Origin: an uncultured Capnocytophaga sp.
GTDB taxonomy: Bacteria > Bacteroidota > Bacteroidia > Flavobacteriales > Flavobacteriaceae
NCBI RefSeq assembly: GCF_938029845.1
Contig: NZ_CALHGG010000093.1
Span: 1-39,481, forward strand
DNA: 39,481 bases
Reading direction: 5' to 3'
Below are positions 14,773 through 24,440 of this stretch, one piece after another. The notes beneath the pieces were generated by a model. It saw nothing but the letters and a program-made list of their open reading frames with translations. It was not told where the DNA came from and did no database searches. Position numbers and translations under genes: made by a program. Each line of letters begins with the position of its first letter. Position 1 is the first letter of the stretch.

Positions 14773-16539
14773 ATGAAAGTAGTTATCTATCAAGTACTCG
14801 TACGTCTTTTTGGAAATACCTGTACACATAATGTTCCTTATGGAACAAAGGAAGAAAATGGCATAGGGAAGTTTTCCGACTTCACGGATGCTGCCTTGGA
14901 AGGTATCAAGCAGCTGGGGACTACCCATATCTGGCTTACGGGAGTACTCCATCATGCTTTGGTGGGGGATTATATCCATATAGGTATTCCCAATGATATC
15001 CCTTACTTGGTCAAGGGGCGTGCAGGCTCTCCTTATGCTATAAAGGACTACTATAATGTCAATCCTGACTTGGCCGACGATCCTACCAAGCGTTTGGAAG
15101 AGTTTGTCGCTTTAGTCGAGCGTATCCACCAGCATGGATTGAAAGTGATGATAGATATAGTACCCAATCATGTGGCACGTTGCTATCACTCTATTAGCAA
15201 TCCTAAGGGAGTAGAAGGCTTCGGGGTGCAGGACAATATCCAAGTAGGTTATGCGAGGGATAATAATTTTTATTATAATATAGGGGAACTTCTTACCCTG
15301 CCAGCCTCCTCCATAGACTATATACCTGAGGAACCTGCCCTAAGAGAGTTACTACTTACGCCCTATAAGGAATATCCGGCTAAGTGGACGGGTAATAGTC
15401 GTAGCAGCAGCCCTGCCCTGACCGATTGGTATGAGACGGTCAAGCTCAACTATGGAGTGGCTCCCGATGGGAGAAAGGACTTTGATAGTCTTCCTCCAGA
15501 ATTTGCCCGCTGGGATACGGGGACACACTATGCTTTTTGGCGTAGTAGGGTAGTGCCTAATACTTGGCAGAAATTCAAGGAAATTGTCTCCTTTTGGCTC
15601 TCCCTAGGGGTGGATGGCTTTCGTTATGATATGGCCGAGATGGTACCTGTGGAGTTTTGGAGTTATCTGAATTCCTTTATCAAGAGCATTCGTTCCGATG
15701 CTTTCCTATTGGCTGAGATCTATAATACTGATAACTATCGTGATTACTTGCATATAGGTAAGATGGATGCGCTCTATAATAAGGTAGGACTGTATGATAC
15801 CCTGCGCGATATTATCTGCTATGAACATTCCACCGATAGGATAGACTGGACACAGGACACCCTTTCAGATATTTGGCCGCAGATGCTTCATTTTATGGAA
15901 AACCACGATGAGCAACGTATCGTTAGTGAGGGCTTTGCTCACGATCCCCGATATGCCTTGCCTGCGATGGCGGTAAGCGCTCACCTTAATGAGGCTTCGG
16001 TGATGGTCTATTTTGGTCAGGAAGTAGGGGAGGCGGCACGAGAGAATGCAGGTTTTGGCTCGCCTACTCGTACCTCTATTTTTGATTATATAGGAGTACC
16101 TGCCCATCAGCATTGGGTCAATGGCAAGCGCTATGATGGGGGCGCACTTACCCCTGAAGAGGTTGCCCTAAGGGAGTATTATTGCCGATTGCTCAACCTG
16201 CCTATAGTAGGGGCTTTCCGTAATATACATCAATATAACCGAGCATATACCCCTTATTATAATGACAAGGTCTATAGCTTTGTTCGCGAAACAGTACAAG
16301 AAAAATGGCTTGTCATCGCAAATTTTAGTAAGCGGGACGGTTTTGGCTTCGAACTACAAATACCCCCTGAACTGCTCTCCACATGGGATTTGCCTGATGG
16401 CACTTATCCCTTGACAGACGAACTCTATGGAGAAGTACAAACTCATTTCCACCGCACAGATAGTTATGGTCGTATGCGTGTGGATATAGCTCCCTTGCAA
16501 ACACTGTTCTTTAAACTAGAAGTTAAAAGTGAAAAATGA
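14773..16539 (+). CDS. GH13 alpha-amylase family protein
   Basis: A cytoplasmic (no signal peptide) 588-residue glycoside hydrolase family 13 enzyme. Conserved regions: DIVPNH (128-133), nucleophile D286 in DGFRYD, acid/base E315 in LLAEIYN, and D379 in FMENHDEQR. All three catalytic residues are present. It most likely cuts alpha-1,4-glucosidic bonds in stored glycogen or imported malto-oligosaccharides; a close subfamily cannot be given from the sequence alone. It starts directly after ACTAACAACTGATA. The gene lies next to glgB and the other glycogen genes but is separated from them by norB on the opposite strand. No consensus promoter is visible in its 27-base leader or in the sod promoter region. 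Confidence 0.9.
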   Translation: MKVVIYQVLVRLFGNTCTHNVPYGTKEENGIGKFSDFTDAALEGIKQLGTTHIWLTGVLHHALVGDYIHIGIPNDIPYLVKGRAGSPYAIKDYYNVNPDLADDPTKRLEEFVALVERIHQHGLKVMIDIVPNHVARCYHSISNPKGVEGFGVQDNIQVGYARDNNFYYNIGELLTLPASSIDYIPEEPALRELLLTPYKEYPAKWTGNSRSSSPALTDWYETVKLNYGVAPDGRKDFDSLPPEFARWDTGTHYAFWRSRVVPNTWQKFKEIVSFWLSLGVDGFRYDMAEMVPVEFWSYLNSFIKSIRSDAFLLAEIYNTDNYRDYLHIGKMDALYNKVGLYDTLRDIICYEHSTDRIDWTQDTLSDIWPQMLHFMENHDEQRIVSEGFAHDPRYALPAMAVSAHLNEASVMVYFGQEVGEAARENAGFGSPTRTSIFDYIGVPAHQHWVNGKRYDGGALTPEEVALREYYCRLLNLPIVGAFRNIHQYNRAYTPYYNDKVYSFVRETVQEKWLVIANFSKRDGFGFELQIPPELLSTWDLPDGTYPLTDELYGEVQTHFHRTDSYGRMRVDIAPLQTLFFKLEVKSEK

Positions 16540-16610
16540 AAAGTAAAGCCAGCGAATACTTGGAGCTGGGTATGTGGGTGAAAAGCGAGGAATGAGAAGA
16601 GCAAATAAAA

Positions 16611-16654
16611 AATGACCAATGACAAATCCTATTAGGACGTTGTCATTGGTCATT
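16611..16654. terminator. Bidirectional hairpin between amylase and norB
   Basis: AATGACCAATGACAA (16611-16625) and its exact reverse complement (16640-16654), 15 base pairs with a 14-base loop that itself contains TCCT/AGGA. The rest of the 142-base convergent spacer is composed of GAAAAGTGAAAAATG-like units and shows no other feature. Confidence 0.7.
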
Positions 16655-16681
16655 AGTCACTAGTAATTGGTCACTATGTTA

Positions 16682-18925
16682 TTACCGTTCTTCTTTCAAA
16701 GACCATCCTGTTTTTAAGCCTATGATGAAATAAACAAGGAGTAATTCGCCGAAGGCTAGAAGCAAGTCTCCTGGTACGCGTAGCCAACGAATAGTTTGCA
16801 TAAGGTCGGTTTGCATAAACTCTACCGATCGAGCTGACCAATAGCCATGGTGTATGGCCTCAATAGCTTGCATGATACCAATAGGCAAGATGCTGACAGT
16901 GATCATTACCAAAAGACCAATGTTGATGAGCCAGAAAGCCCAACCAATAAGCTTGTCATTCCAGTGACGATCCGGATACAAGCCTCTGAGGACAAAGAGA
17001 ATCAACCCAATCCCCAAGATACCATAGACACCAAAGAGCGCAGCATGGCCGTGAACGGCAGTGGTATTAAGCCCTTGGATATAATAGAGGGCGATAGGTG
17101 GATTGATGGCAAAACCGAAGATACCAGCTCCTAAGAAGTTCCAAAAGCACATAGCGATAAAGCAGTAGATAGGCCACTTATATGCCTTGATCCATGGGGT
17201 AGTACGGGAGAGCTTGTAGTTGTGGTAAGCCTCGAAACCGATTAGTACCAAAGGAACAATCTCCATAGCACTGAAGGTAGCTCCTAAGGCCAACACTCCG
17301 GTAGGAGTTGCGCTGAAATATAAGTGGTGGAATGTACCCAAAATACCTCCCGCCAAAAAGACAATGGTAGAGAAGAGTACCGATACGCTGGCAACCTTGA
17401 TACGCAAAAGACCTAGACGAGAGAAGAGGAAGGCAGCCACTACAGTAGCGAATACTTCAAAGAATCCTTCTACCCAAAGATGCACTACCCACCAACGCCA
17501 GTATTCGGCCACAGCCATATGTGTTTGTCTCCCATACATAAGCCCAGCCCCGTAGAAAGCAGCAATAGCTACAGAAGAAAGCACAAAAAGCAGTAGCAGA
17601 TGTCGGCTTTCGTCTTTGCGTTTGAGCGCAGGAATAAGCGCTCTTACCATAAGGAAAAGCCAGAGGAAAAGCCCTACAAGGAGTAATATCTGCCAGAAAC
17701 GACCTAGCTCCAAGTATTCATAGCCTTGGTGTCCAAAGTAGAAGTTTTCCACTAAGCCCAATTTCTGCATTACACCGAACCATTGACCTGCTAGGGAGCC
17801 TAATACGACAATCAGCAAGGCGATGAAGAGGATATTCACCCCTAATTTCTGTCCCTTAGGTTCGTGTCCTGATACAGCAGGGGCAATATACAAGCCAGTA
17901 GCGAGCCAAGAGGTAGCAATCCAGAAGATAGCCAGCTGCACATGCCAGCTTCGCGAAATAGCCTGAGGCAGTACCAAGTCAAGTGGAATTCCGAAGAAGC
18001 CTTCGCCTTCTACCCCATAGTGAGCGGTGATAACTCCGGCAAGCATCTGTACGAGGATGAGTAGGGAAACGATCCATATATACTTAAGGGTTGCACGCAT
18101 GGAAGGAGTAGGTTTCATCTCACGCATAGGATCTTGAGCAGGCAGATGTTCACTTTCCTCTTCTTCCTTGTTATAAGCATGATAGAAAACTAAGATACCT
18201 ACCCCGAAGAGTAGCATCAGTACACTGAAGCCAGACCACATTTGTAGGGAAGTAGAGGCTACATTGCCTACTAAGGGGTCGTATGGCCAGTTATTGGTAT
18301 AAGTAACCTCGTCCCCAGGGCGGTTGGTACTACATACCCAAGTACTCCAAGTGAAGAAAGCATTCATTTGGTGCATACGTTGGGGGTCTTTGATAGCGTT
18401 GCGAGGAATTGCATAGCTCTTACGAGTAGATTCCATAGAAGGGTCGTCCATGAAGAGCTTACTGTAATAAGCCGCCATTTGTCGGCTTGCCTCAGCTCTT
18501 TCAGGAGAGAAGGTAATAGTACCAGTAGTTTCATCAAAGGTATTGGTACGAAGTTCCTTTTTGAGTTGTACTTGGTATTTTGCCTGTTCCTCTTCAGAAA
18601 GATCTTGGTAGTGCTTGCCGTCCTTTTGCGCAAGCAAGTCAAGTAGAATAAGGGATTCACGATGCAGGTAGTCAGCATTCCAGTCGGGTGCTATATAGGC
18701 GCCATGCCCCCAGATACTACCCACTGTCTGTCCTCCCATGGACTGCCATACATTCTGGCCATCCTTGATATCCTGTCCTTCGTAAAGCACTTGTCCGTCA
18801 GAGGTTACAATCTTAGAAGGAAAATCAGGAGCTGTACGGTAGATTTCTGTTCCGTAGAGAATCAGTACAAGGAACGAGGCAGCTACCGTCGCCCCTAGCC
18901 AAATCCATAATTTTTTAGCGGTCAT
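16682..18925 (-). CDS. norB: Quinol-dependent nitric oxide reductase (qNOR)
   Basis: A single-subunit nitric oxide reductase of the heme-copper oxidase superfamily (747 residues, typical for qNOR), reducing NO to N2O in the cytoplasmic membrane with electrons from quinol. An N-terminal anchor, then a periplasmic cytochrome-c-like domain without a heme motif (contains YEGQDIKDGQNVWQSMGG), then about 12 membrane helices. Low-spin heme ligand H328, Fe-B ligands H482, H533 and H534 with the NOR-specific E486 (VHLWVEGFFE), and heme ligands H625/H627 (VHGHAALFG). It may serve in NO detoxification from host or oral nitrate-reducing bacteria. The promoter region contains a 20-base palindrome suited to an NO-responsive regulator. 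Confidence 0.95.
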   Translation of the reverse strand: MTAKKLWIWLGATVAASFLVLILYGTEIYRTAPDFPSKIVTSDGQVLYEGQDIKDGQNVWQSMGGQTVGSIWGHGAYIAPDWNADYLHRESLILLDLLAQKDGKHYQDLSEEEQAKYQVQLKKELRTNTFDETTGTITFSPERAEASRQMAAYYSKLFMDDPSMESTRKSYAIPRNAIKDPQRMHQMNAFFTWSTWVCSTNRPGDEVTYTNNWPYDPLVGNVASTSLQMWSGFSVLMLLFGVGILVFYHAYNKEEEESEHLPAQDPMREMKPTPSMRATLKYIWIVSLLILVQMLAGVITAHYGVEGEGFFGIPLDLVLPQAISRSWHVQLAIFWIATSWLATGLYIAPAVSGHEPKGQKLGVNILFIALLIVVLGSLAGQWFGVMQKLGLVENFYFGHQGYEYLELGRFWQILLLVGLFLWLFLMVRALIPALKRKDESRHLLLLFVLSSVAIAAFYGAGLMYGRQTHMAVAEYWRWWVVHLWVEGFFEVFATVVAAFLFSRLGLLRIKVASVSVLFSTIVFLAGGILGTFHHLYFSATPTGVLALGATFSAMEIVPLVLIGFEAYHNYKLSRTTPWIKAYKWPIYCFIAMCFWNFLGAGIFGFAINPPIALYYIQGLNTTAVHGHAALFGVYGILGIGLILFVLRGLYPDRHWNDKLIGWAFWLINIGLLVMITVSILPIGIMQAIEAIHHGYWSARSVEFMQTDLMQTIRWLRVPGDLLLAFGELLLVYFIIGLKTGWSLKEER

Positions 18926-18947
18926 ATAAATATATTTCTTCAGGGCA

Positions 18948-18971
18948 CAAAGATAAAAAGATATTTTTATC
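18948..18971 (-). promoter_or_regulatory. norB promoter box overlapped by a palindrome
   Basis: TATCTTTG on the minus strand (18955-18948) is the -7 box. It overlaps an inverted repeat GATAAAAA-GATA-TTTTTATC (18952-18971) with exact 8-base arms. An operator covering the -7 box suits repression; the regulator is unknown. Confidence 0.55.
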
Positions 18972-19217
18972 CTTTATAATACTTCTTGGAATATTTATTA
19001 ACAAGATAGGAAATAGTATTTTATAGATAGAATTGATGGAGTAAACAAATCTTCTGTTTTCCTTGTTTTTTACCGTGAAAAAACGTACATTTGGGGTGTT
19101 GAGAAACAAAAGTAATGAGATGGCGGTTTTCTGCTTATCTTCTTGTTTTTTTTGAAACTTTTCTTTTTCAATATCTGTTAAAAAGGGAAATTTTAGGTAC
19201 AAAAATAACATATTCTT

Positions 19218-19240
19218 ATGACTTAAAGTCATTTTTTTTT
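19218..19240 (+). promoter_or_regulatory. Palindrome plus T-tract upstream of glgB
   Basis: ATGACTT-A-AAGTCAT (19218-19232) followed by T9. It lies in the 351-base divergent spacer 18926-19276 between norB and glgB. It could be a glgB operator or an attenuator-like hairpin. A TATTTTTA (19243-19250) nearby is one base off a -7 box. Apart from the norB promoter and this site I see nothing in the spacer, which is very AT-rich. Confidence 0.35.
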
Positions 19241-19276
19241 GCTATTTTTACAGCCTAAATCATAAAAGCTTTTGCC

Positions 19277-21247
19277 ATGCTGTATGATAATGATTTTCTT
19301 TTACTTCCATATAAGGGCATTATAGAGGAAAGACATCGTTTGTACCAAGAAAAAGCGCGTCTTTTGCAAGGAGGAGCGCCACGCCTCTCGGACAATTGTA
19401 ACTCACACCTCTATTATGGGTTGCACTTTACAGAGGGGCAGTGGAAGTTAAGGGAGTGGGCTCCCAACACTTCGGCTATGTATTTGCTCTTTGAGGGAAA
19501 TAGTTGGCAGAAAAATCAGCATTATGCCTTTCAGCGGGTTAGTGAGGAGAATTGGGAATTATCCTTGCCTGCTCAGGAGCTTTCTCATGGTATGCTATAC
19601 AAGCTTTTAGTAGAGTGGAATGGGGGGAGTGGAGAGCGCTTGCCCTCACATACGACAAGGGCAGTACAGGATCCTTATACAAAGGTCTTTACTGCACAGG
19701 TATGGCAGCCGCCTGTTTCTTATCAGTGGCAACATTCGCGTCCTAAGGGGGGAGAGGCTCCGCTGATATATGAGGCACATATAGGTATGTCCACAGAACA
19801 GCAGAAGGTGAGTACCTTTGTTGAGTTTCGCCTCTTCGTACTCCCACGTATTGCCCAGCTTGGTTACAACACCCTACAACTGATGGCTATACAGGAACAT
19901 CCTTATTATGGTTCTTTTGGTTATCAAGTATCTAATTTCTTCGCCGTAAGTTCTCGCTTTGGTACTCCTGAGGAGCTTAAGGAGCTGATAGATGCAGCGC
20001 ATGGTTTGGGTATAAGGGTCGTCTTGGATATAGTACATTCGCACTCAGTGAGCAATGAAGCAGAAGGATTGAGTCATTTTGACGGTACAGATTACCTCTA
20101 TTTTCACCGGGGAGAAAGAGGACAGCATCCTGCATGGAACTCTCGTTGTTTTGATTATGGTAAAGGACAGGTGTTGAACTTTCTGCTTTCCAACTGTAAG
20201 TATTGGTTAGAGGAATATCAGTTTGATGGTTTTCGTTTTGATGGGGTGACTAGTATGATTTATTACGATCATGGATTGGGTAAAGCCTTTACCGAGTATA
20301 GTTTTTATTATGACGGCAATGAAGATACTGATGCCTTGACCTATTTGGCTTTGGCGAACCAAGTGGTACATGAGGTGTACCCTGAGGCACTGACCATAGC
20401 TGAAGAGATGAGTGGTATGCCTGGGCTGGCTTCTCCTATAAGTGAAGGGGGCTTAGGCTTTGATTATAAGATGAGTATGGGTATTCCCGATTATTGGATT
20501 AAGCTCTTGGAGGACGTTCCTGATCCCCAGTGGCATGTAGGGGATATCTATTATGAGCTAACCAACAAGCGCGCAGAGGAGCGTACTATAAGCTATGCAG
20601 AGAGTCACGACCAAGCCTTGGTGGGGGATAAGACCATTTTCTTTCGCCTCACGGACAAAGAGATTTATACAGGTATGAGTGTCTTTGATCATAGTCTTGT
20701 GATAGACCGAGCTATGGCTTTGCATAAGATGATACGCCTTCTGACCATAGCCACTGCTGGTGGGGGGTATCTGAACTTTATGGGCAATGAATGGGGACAC
20801 CCCGAATGGATTGATTTTCCTCGTGAAGGCAATGGCGGAAGCTATGCCCATGCCCGCCGTATGTGGAGCCTTTTGGATGATAGCTCCTTGAAATTCAAGT
20901 ATCTCAATGCCTTTGATAGGGCAATGATTCATTTTGTCAAGCAAACGAATCTCTTGGACTATGAACCTCATATATTGGTCAGAGATATAGAACGACAGCT
21001 CTTAGCCTTTGAGCGCGGCGGCTATCTGTTTGTCTTTAGCTTTAACCCAGATAAGGCCTTTGTGGATTATCAGTTTGAGGTAGCTGCAGGTAAATATACC
21101 TATGTGCTCTGCACCGATAGTGATTGCTATGGCGGACAAGGGCTTATCAATGAACAAACGGAACATTTCACTCAATATACAGGAGGGGAAAACTTGATTT
21201 CTCTCTATATACCGCCTCGTATAGGAATCGTATTGAGAAGTGAATAG
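19277..21247 (+). CDS. glgB: 1,4-alpha-glucan branching enzyme (GlgB), eukaryote-like type
   Basis: The 656-residue enzyme introduces alpha-1,6 branches in glycogen. A CBM48 domain (about 45-140, WAPNTSAMYLLFEG) precedes the GH13 barrel. Catalytic residues: D322 in DGFRFDGVTSM, E376 in TIAEEMSG, D445 in YAESHDQALVGDKT, all conserved. The motifs DGFRFDGVTSM and AESHDQALVGDKT resemble the branching enzymes of eukaryotes more than E. coli GlgB (recollection). It opens a plus-strand run of glycogen genes: lipoprotein, debranching protein, glycosyltransferase. It is followed after 23 bases by the lipoprotein gene. Confidence 0.95.
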   Translation: MLYDNDFLLLPYKGIIEERHRLYQEKARLLQGGAPRLSDNCNSHLYYGLHFTEGQWKLREWAPNTSAMYLLFEGNSWQKNQHYAFQRVSEENWELSLPAQELSHGMLYKLLVEWNGGSGERLPSHTTRAVQDPYTKVFTAQVWQPPVSYQWQHSRPKGGEAPLIYEAHIGMSTEQQKVSTFVEFRLFVLPRIAQLGYNTLQLMAIQEHPYYGSFGYQVSNFFAVSSRFGTPEELKELIDAAHGLGIRVVLDIVHSHSVSNEAEGLSHFDGTDYLYFHRGERGQHPAWNSRCFDYGKGQVLNFLLSNCKYWLEEYQFDGFRFDGVTSMIYYDHGLGKAFTEYSFYYDGNEDTDALTYLALANQVVHEVYPEALTIAEEMSGMPGLASPISEGGLGFDYKMSMGIPDYWIKLLEDVPDPQWHVGDIYYELTNKRAEERTISYAESHDQALVGDKTIFFRLTDKEIYTGMSVFDHSLVIDRAMALHKMIRLLTIATAGGGYLNFMGNEWGHPEWIDFPREGNGGSYAHARRMWSLLDDSSLKFKYLNAFDRAMIHFVKQTNLLDYEPHILVRDIERQLLAFERGGYLFVFSFNPDKAFVDYQFEVAAGKYTYVLCTDSDCYGGQGLINEQTEHFTQYTGGENLISLYIPPRIGIVLRSE

Positions 21248-21270
21248 CGAAAAGTAAATAGTGAAAAACA

Positions 21271-22389
21271 ATGAAAGCTTGGGGTTGTATTTTTATCCTT
21301 TTGGTATGTTTCTCAGCTTGTAAGAATACCTCTTCCAAGCAAGAGGGTATGGATACCTCAGCACAGAATACTTTAAAGGATTCACGTTATGATAGTATTG
21401 TTCCTTCTGGTGAAAACTTGCATAATATGCCACCAGAGGTGAGAAAGTACTATTTACACAAAGATAGCCTTTTTGTCCGTGAAAAAGATACGTTCCATTG
21501 CAAGGAATATCATTCTTATTTTGATGCTCAGGGGCATACAAAGCGTATCGTTTTCTATGAAAAAAATATGGAATATGCCAAGCCTTTTATGGAGTATTGG
21601 TATCATGATAATGGACAAATAAGTGATAAAACTTATTATTTCACCCAGAGAGATAGTATCATCTATGATATAGATACCGTAAAGTGTAATGAACTGCATA
21701 TAGTCTATGATCAGATGGGACATGTGATAGCCAGAGGCTGTCAAGGTACCGCAGCCAATGAGGATATCAATACAGGAATGAGTGTAGGAACTTGGTATTA
21801 TTATAAGGATGGAAAACTGGTGAAAGAAGAATACTACCACAATGGCTCCTTTGGAAAGGATTACATCATTCATTTTTTATATAAGACAAAATATACCAAA
21901 GAAATTATTGTTACCAATAATTTTCAACTATATGAGAATGATTCTGTAGTGCTTTACCCCAAGAAAGTAGCAGGAAAATCCTCTAATAAGGGTGAATTAT
22001 TTGATGTCCTTACTAGTGCTAAGCGAAGAAAACAGCTCAAGGATGATCAATTGTTGCTGCTTACCAAGAAAAATGCTCCTTATGAGCAGTCTTCGGGGGA
22101 TTACAAGGAGTGTAAAGGTTGGTCTATCCCTGAAAAGACAATAAAGTATGTAATGAAGCATTCTCGATCGATGGATTTTCGTGAGTTGCATGATATGTTT
22201 GGTGTATTTCCTTGTGTGGTTGCAGGGGTGCTTATTTATAAGGAGGAACCCTATTTCTATAGCATGAATGCAGGTGGCTGGTGGGAACTTACCCAAGGGG
22301 AGAAATACCTGATGATGGGCTATTACGGAGATGATGCCATAAAGCGAGGCTTTATCGATGGGGTCTATGACTGGAGCAAGGTGGAGTGA
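21271..22389 (+). CDS. Lipoprotein with MORN-like repeats
   Basis: The 372-residue protein has a lipoprotein signal peptide with lipobox FSAC (C17). The middle part contains several repeated units of the type 'Y-x-x-x-G-x-x-x-x-x-x-Y' (KEYHSYFDAQGHTKRIVFY, EYWYHDNGQISDKTYYF, VGTWYYYKDGKLVKEEYYH), as in MORN/YwqK-type repeat proteins common in Bacteroidota. The C-terminal part (from about 300) includes GVFPCVVAGVLIYKEE and a Gly-Trp-rich end. It should be membrane anchored. Function unknown; it sits between glgB and the debranching gene but need not be related to glycogen. Confidence 0.75.
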   Translation: MKAWGCIFILLVCFSACKNTSSKQEGMDTSAQNTLKDSRYDSIVPSGENLHNMPPEVRKYYLHKDSLFVREKDTFHCKEYHSYFDAQGHTKRIVFYEKNMEYAKPFMEYWYHDNGQISDKTYYFTQRDSIIYDIDTVKCNELHIVYDQMGHVIARGCQGTAANEDINTGMSVGTWYYYKDGKLVKEEYYHNGSFGKDYIIHFLYKTKYTKEIIVTNNFQLYENDSVVLYPKKVAGKSSNKGELFDVLTSAKRRKQLKDDQLLLLTKKNAPYEQSSGDYKECKGWSIPEKTIKYVMKHSRSMDFRELHDMFGVFPCVVAGVLIYKEEPYFYSMNAGGWWELTQGEKYLMMGYYGDDAIKRGFIDGVYDWSKVE

Positions 22390-22464
22390 ATAATGAAAAA
22401 CGAAAAGAGAATAGTGAATAACTATTTTATAACCTAACTTAAAATTCAAAACTCAAAACTAAAA

Positions 22465-24432
22465 ATGATGTCTCTAAGTTTCAAGCAGCGTGATTTGGTG
22501 AATTTGGAATTTGCCTTACAGAGGGAGTTTCTCGGCACCAACCGAGAAGGGGGCTATCTCTCCACTACCCTTAACTTTTGTAATACGAGTCGTTATCACG
22601 GACTTCTCGTAATTCCTATAGATAATTTCTTAGGGCGTAACCACTTGTTACTTTCCTCCTTGGACGAGACTATTATCGTCAATGACAAGGAGTTCAACTT
22701 TAGTATTCATGAGTATCCCGATACCTTTTCCCCTAAGGGTCATAAGTATATTATCGAATCTGAGTTGAACAAGTATTATTCCATAACCTATCAGGTAGCA
22801 GGGGTGAGCCTAAGGAAGGACATCATGATGCTCCACAAGCAGCCACAGGTACTCATTCGCTATACGCTGCTTTCAGGACCTGAATCGGTACGCCTGAGAC
22901 TGAAACCTTTCTTGGCTTTCCGCGATATTCACCAGTTGTGCAAGGAAAATCCAGAGGCCGATACCCACTACAAGCGGGTGCCCCAAGGAGTAGCTATGAA
23001 ACTCTATGAAGGCTTTCCTACCTTATACATGCAGCTGAGTGAGGAGCAGACCTACAAGCATGATCCTCATTGGTACAAGAATATACAGTACAGCAAGGAC
23101 AAAGCCCGTGGTAGTGATTATCAAGAGGACTTGCTCGTTCCTGGTGAGTTTGAGCTAGATCTCACCCTGAATAAGCCCTTAGTTTTTTCTGCCTCCACAA
23201 CAGAGGAGAAATCCGGCGAACTGGTAGGGGATTTTGACAAGGCTGCTCAAGAGCGTGCCCCACGCGATACTTTTGAACACTGCTTGCAATATGCCGCCAA
23301 TCAGTTTGTGATTGAGAAACTGAACGAGACCCGTATCAAGGCGGGCTACCCTTGGCATCTTTCCTATGGGCGTAATACTTTCCTCTCGCTAGCAGGGATC
23401 GCCATTGCCACAGGCAATACAGCTCTTTTTGAGAAGGTGATTACCTCCATGTTGGCTTACCAAAAAGGCGGACTTTTCCCCCGCCTTATCAGTAGCCATG
23501 CTGCCCCTGAGTTCAACTCCGACGGCTCCTTGTGGTTCTTCTGGACACTCCAGCAATATGAGCGTTGGGCAGCCGTCCCCAAAGAACTCTTGTGGGATAA
23601 GTATGCAACGGCTCTCACTCAAGTATTGGAAGCTTATCGTGATGGTCGTACTTTCCCACAGGTAAGCATGCGGGAGAATAAGCTCATCTATAACCAAAGG
23701 TATCACCGTCCACTCACTTGGATGAATGGCACCATAGCAGGTAAGCCTGTGCTAGAGCGCAATGGCTATGTGGTAGAGGTCAATGCCCTGTGGTATAATG
23801 CGGTATGCTATGCACTTGCCTTGGCAGAAGCTGCCAAAGACCATAATTTCATAGAAGCGTGGAGGGACTACCCTGCCGAGATTGCTGAGCACTTCCTTTC
23901 CACTTTCTGGAATGAACGCTTAGGCTACTTAGCGGATAGTGTGGATCAGGACAGACAAGACCTTTCGGTACGCCCTAACCAGCTCATCACCTGTGCTTTG
24001 GATTACAGCCCACTGAAGGAAACACAGAAGAAGCAGATTATTGATTTGGTAGAGGATAAACTCTTGACAGAGCGAGGTCTGCGTACCTTGGCCCCTGATG
24101 ACAAACACTATCGTGGGCGTTGCGAAGGCTCTATGGGCGAGCAGGAAGAGGCGAGCTATCAGGGAGGCACACATACTTGGCTTTTGAGTTTCTATATAGA
24201 AAGTTGCCTAAAGCTCTACGGAGCTGACTTCGTGCCCAAGGCGGAGGAACTCCTTTCCAAGGACAGCGAAGATATGAAAAACTACGGCATAGGTCTGCTC
24301 TCTGAGTTCTATGACGGTAACCCACCCTATTCTGGACATGGCTGTATCTCTCAGGCACGCAATGTAGCTGAGATTGTACGAGCAGTCTATCTGATGAATA
24401 GTTATAAGGAAGAAAATTCACCCAAAAAATAA
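22465..24432 (+). CDS. Glycogen debranching enzyme-like protein (GDE), with active-site substitutions
   Basis: The 655-residue protein matches the amylo-alpha-1,6-glucosidase family: an N-terminal domain (LNFCNTSRYHGLLV at 36-49) and a C-terminal (alpha/alpha)6 domain with GYPWHLSYGRNTFLSL (294-309), YVVEVNALWYNAVC (435-448), QGGTHTWLL and LLSEFYDGNPPYSGHGC. It should remove alpha-1,6 branches, supporting glycogen breakdown in the cytoplasm. Two Asp residues that I expect from other GDE proteins, GRDT and TWMDA, are Asn here (N304, N421), while E614 in SEFYDG is kept. It may thus be weakly active or inactive, or belong to a subfamily where this is normal. The glycosyltransferase gene follows after 8 bases. 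Confidence 0.88.
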   Translation: MMSLSFKQRDLVNLEFALQREFLGTNREGGYLSTTLNFCNTSRYHGLLVIPIDNFLGRNHLLLSSLDETIIVNDKEFNFSIHEYPDTFSPKGHKYIIESELNKYYSITYQVAGVSLRKDIMMLHKQPQVLIRYTLLSGPESVRLRLKPFLAFRDIHQLCKENPEADTHYKRVPQGVAMKLYEGFPTLYMQLSEEQTYKHDPHWYKNIQYSKDKARGSDYQEDLLVPGEFELDLTLNKPLVFSASTTEEKSGELVGDFDKAAQERAPRDTFEHCLQYAANQFVIEKLNETRIKAGYPWHLSYGRNTFLSLAGIAIATGNTALFEKVITSMLAYQKGGLFPRLISSHAAPEFNSDGSLWFFWTLQQYERWAAVPKELLWDKYATALTQVLEAYRDGRTFPQVSMRENKLIYNQRYHRPLTWMNGTIAGKPVLERNGYVVEVNALWYNAVCYALALAEAAKDHNFIEAWRDYPAEIAEHFLSTFWNERLGYLADSVDQDRQDLSVRPNQLITCALDYSPLKETQKKQIIDLVEDKLLTERGLRTLAPDDKHYRGRCEGSMGEQEEASYQGGTHTWLLSFYIESCLKLYGADFVPKAEELLSKDSEDMKNYGIGLLSEFYDGNPPYSGHGCISQARNVAEIVRAVYLMNSYKEENSPKK

Positions 24433-24440
24433 TACCCTAT

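Noticed and set aside
18915..19232. 105-codon minus-strand frame covering the norB-glgB spacer
   Set aside because: Its Lys/Asn/Phe/Ile-rich composition reflects AT-rich non-coding DNA, and it runs across the norB promoter into the norB start.
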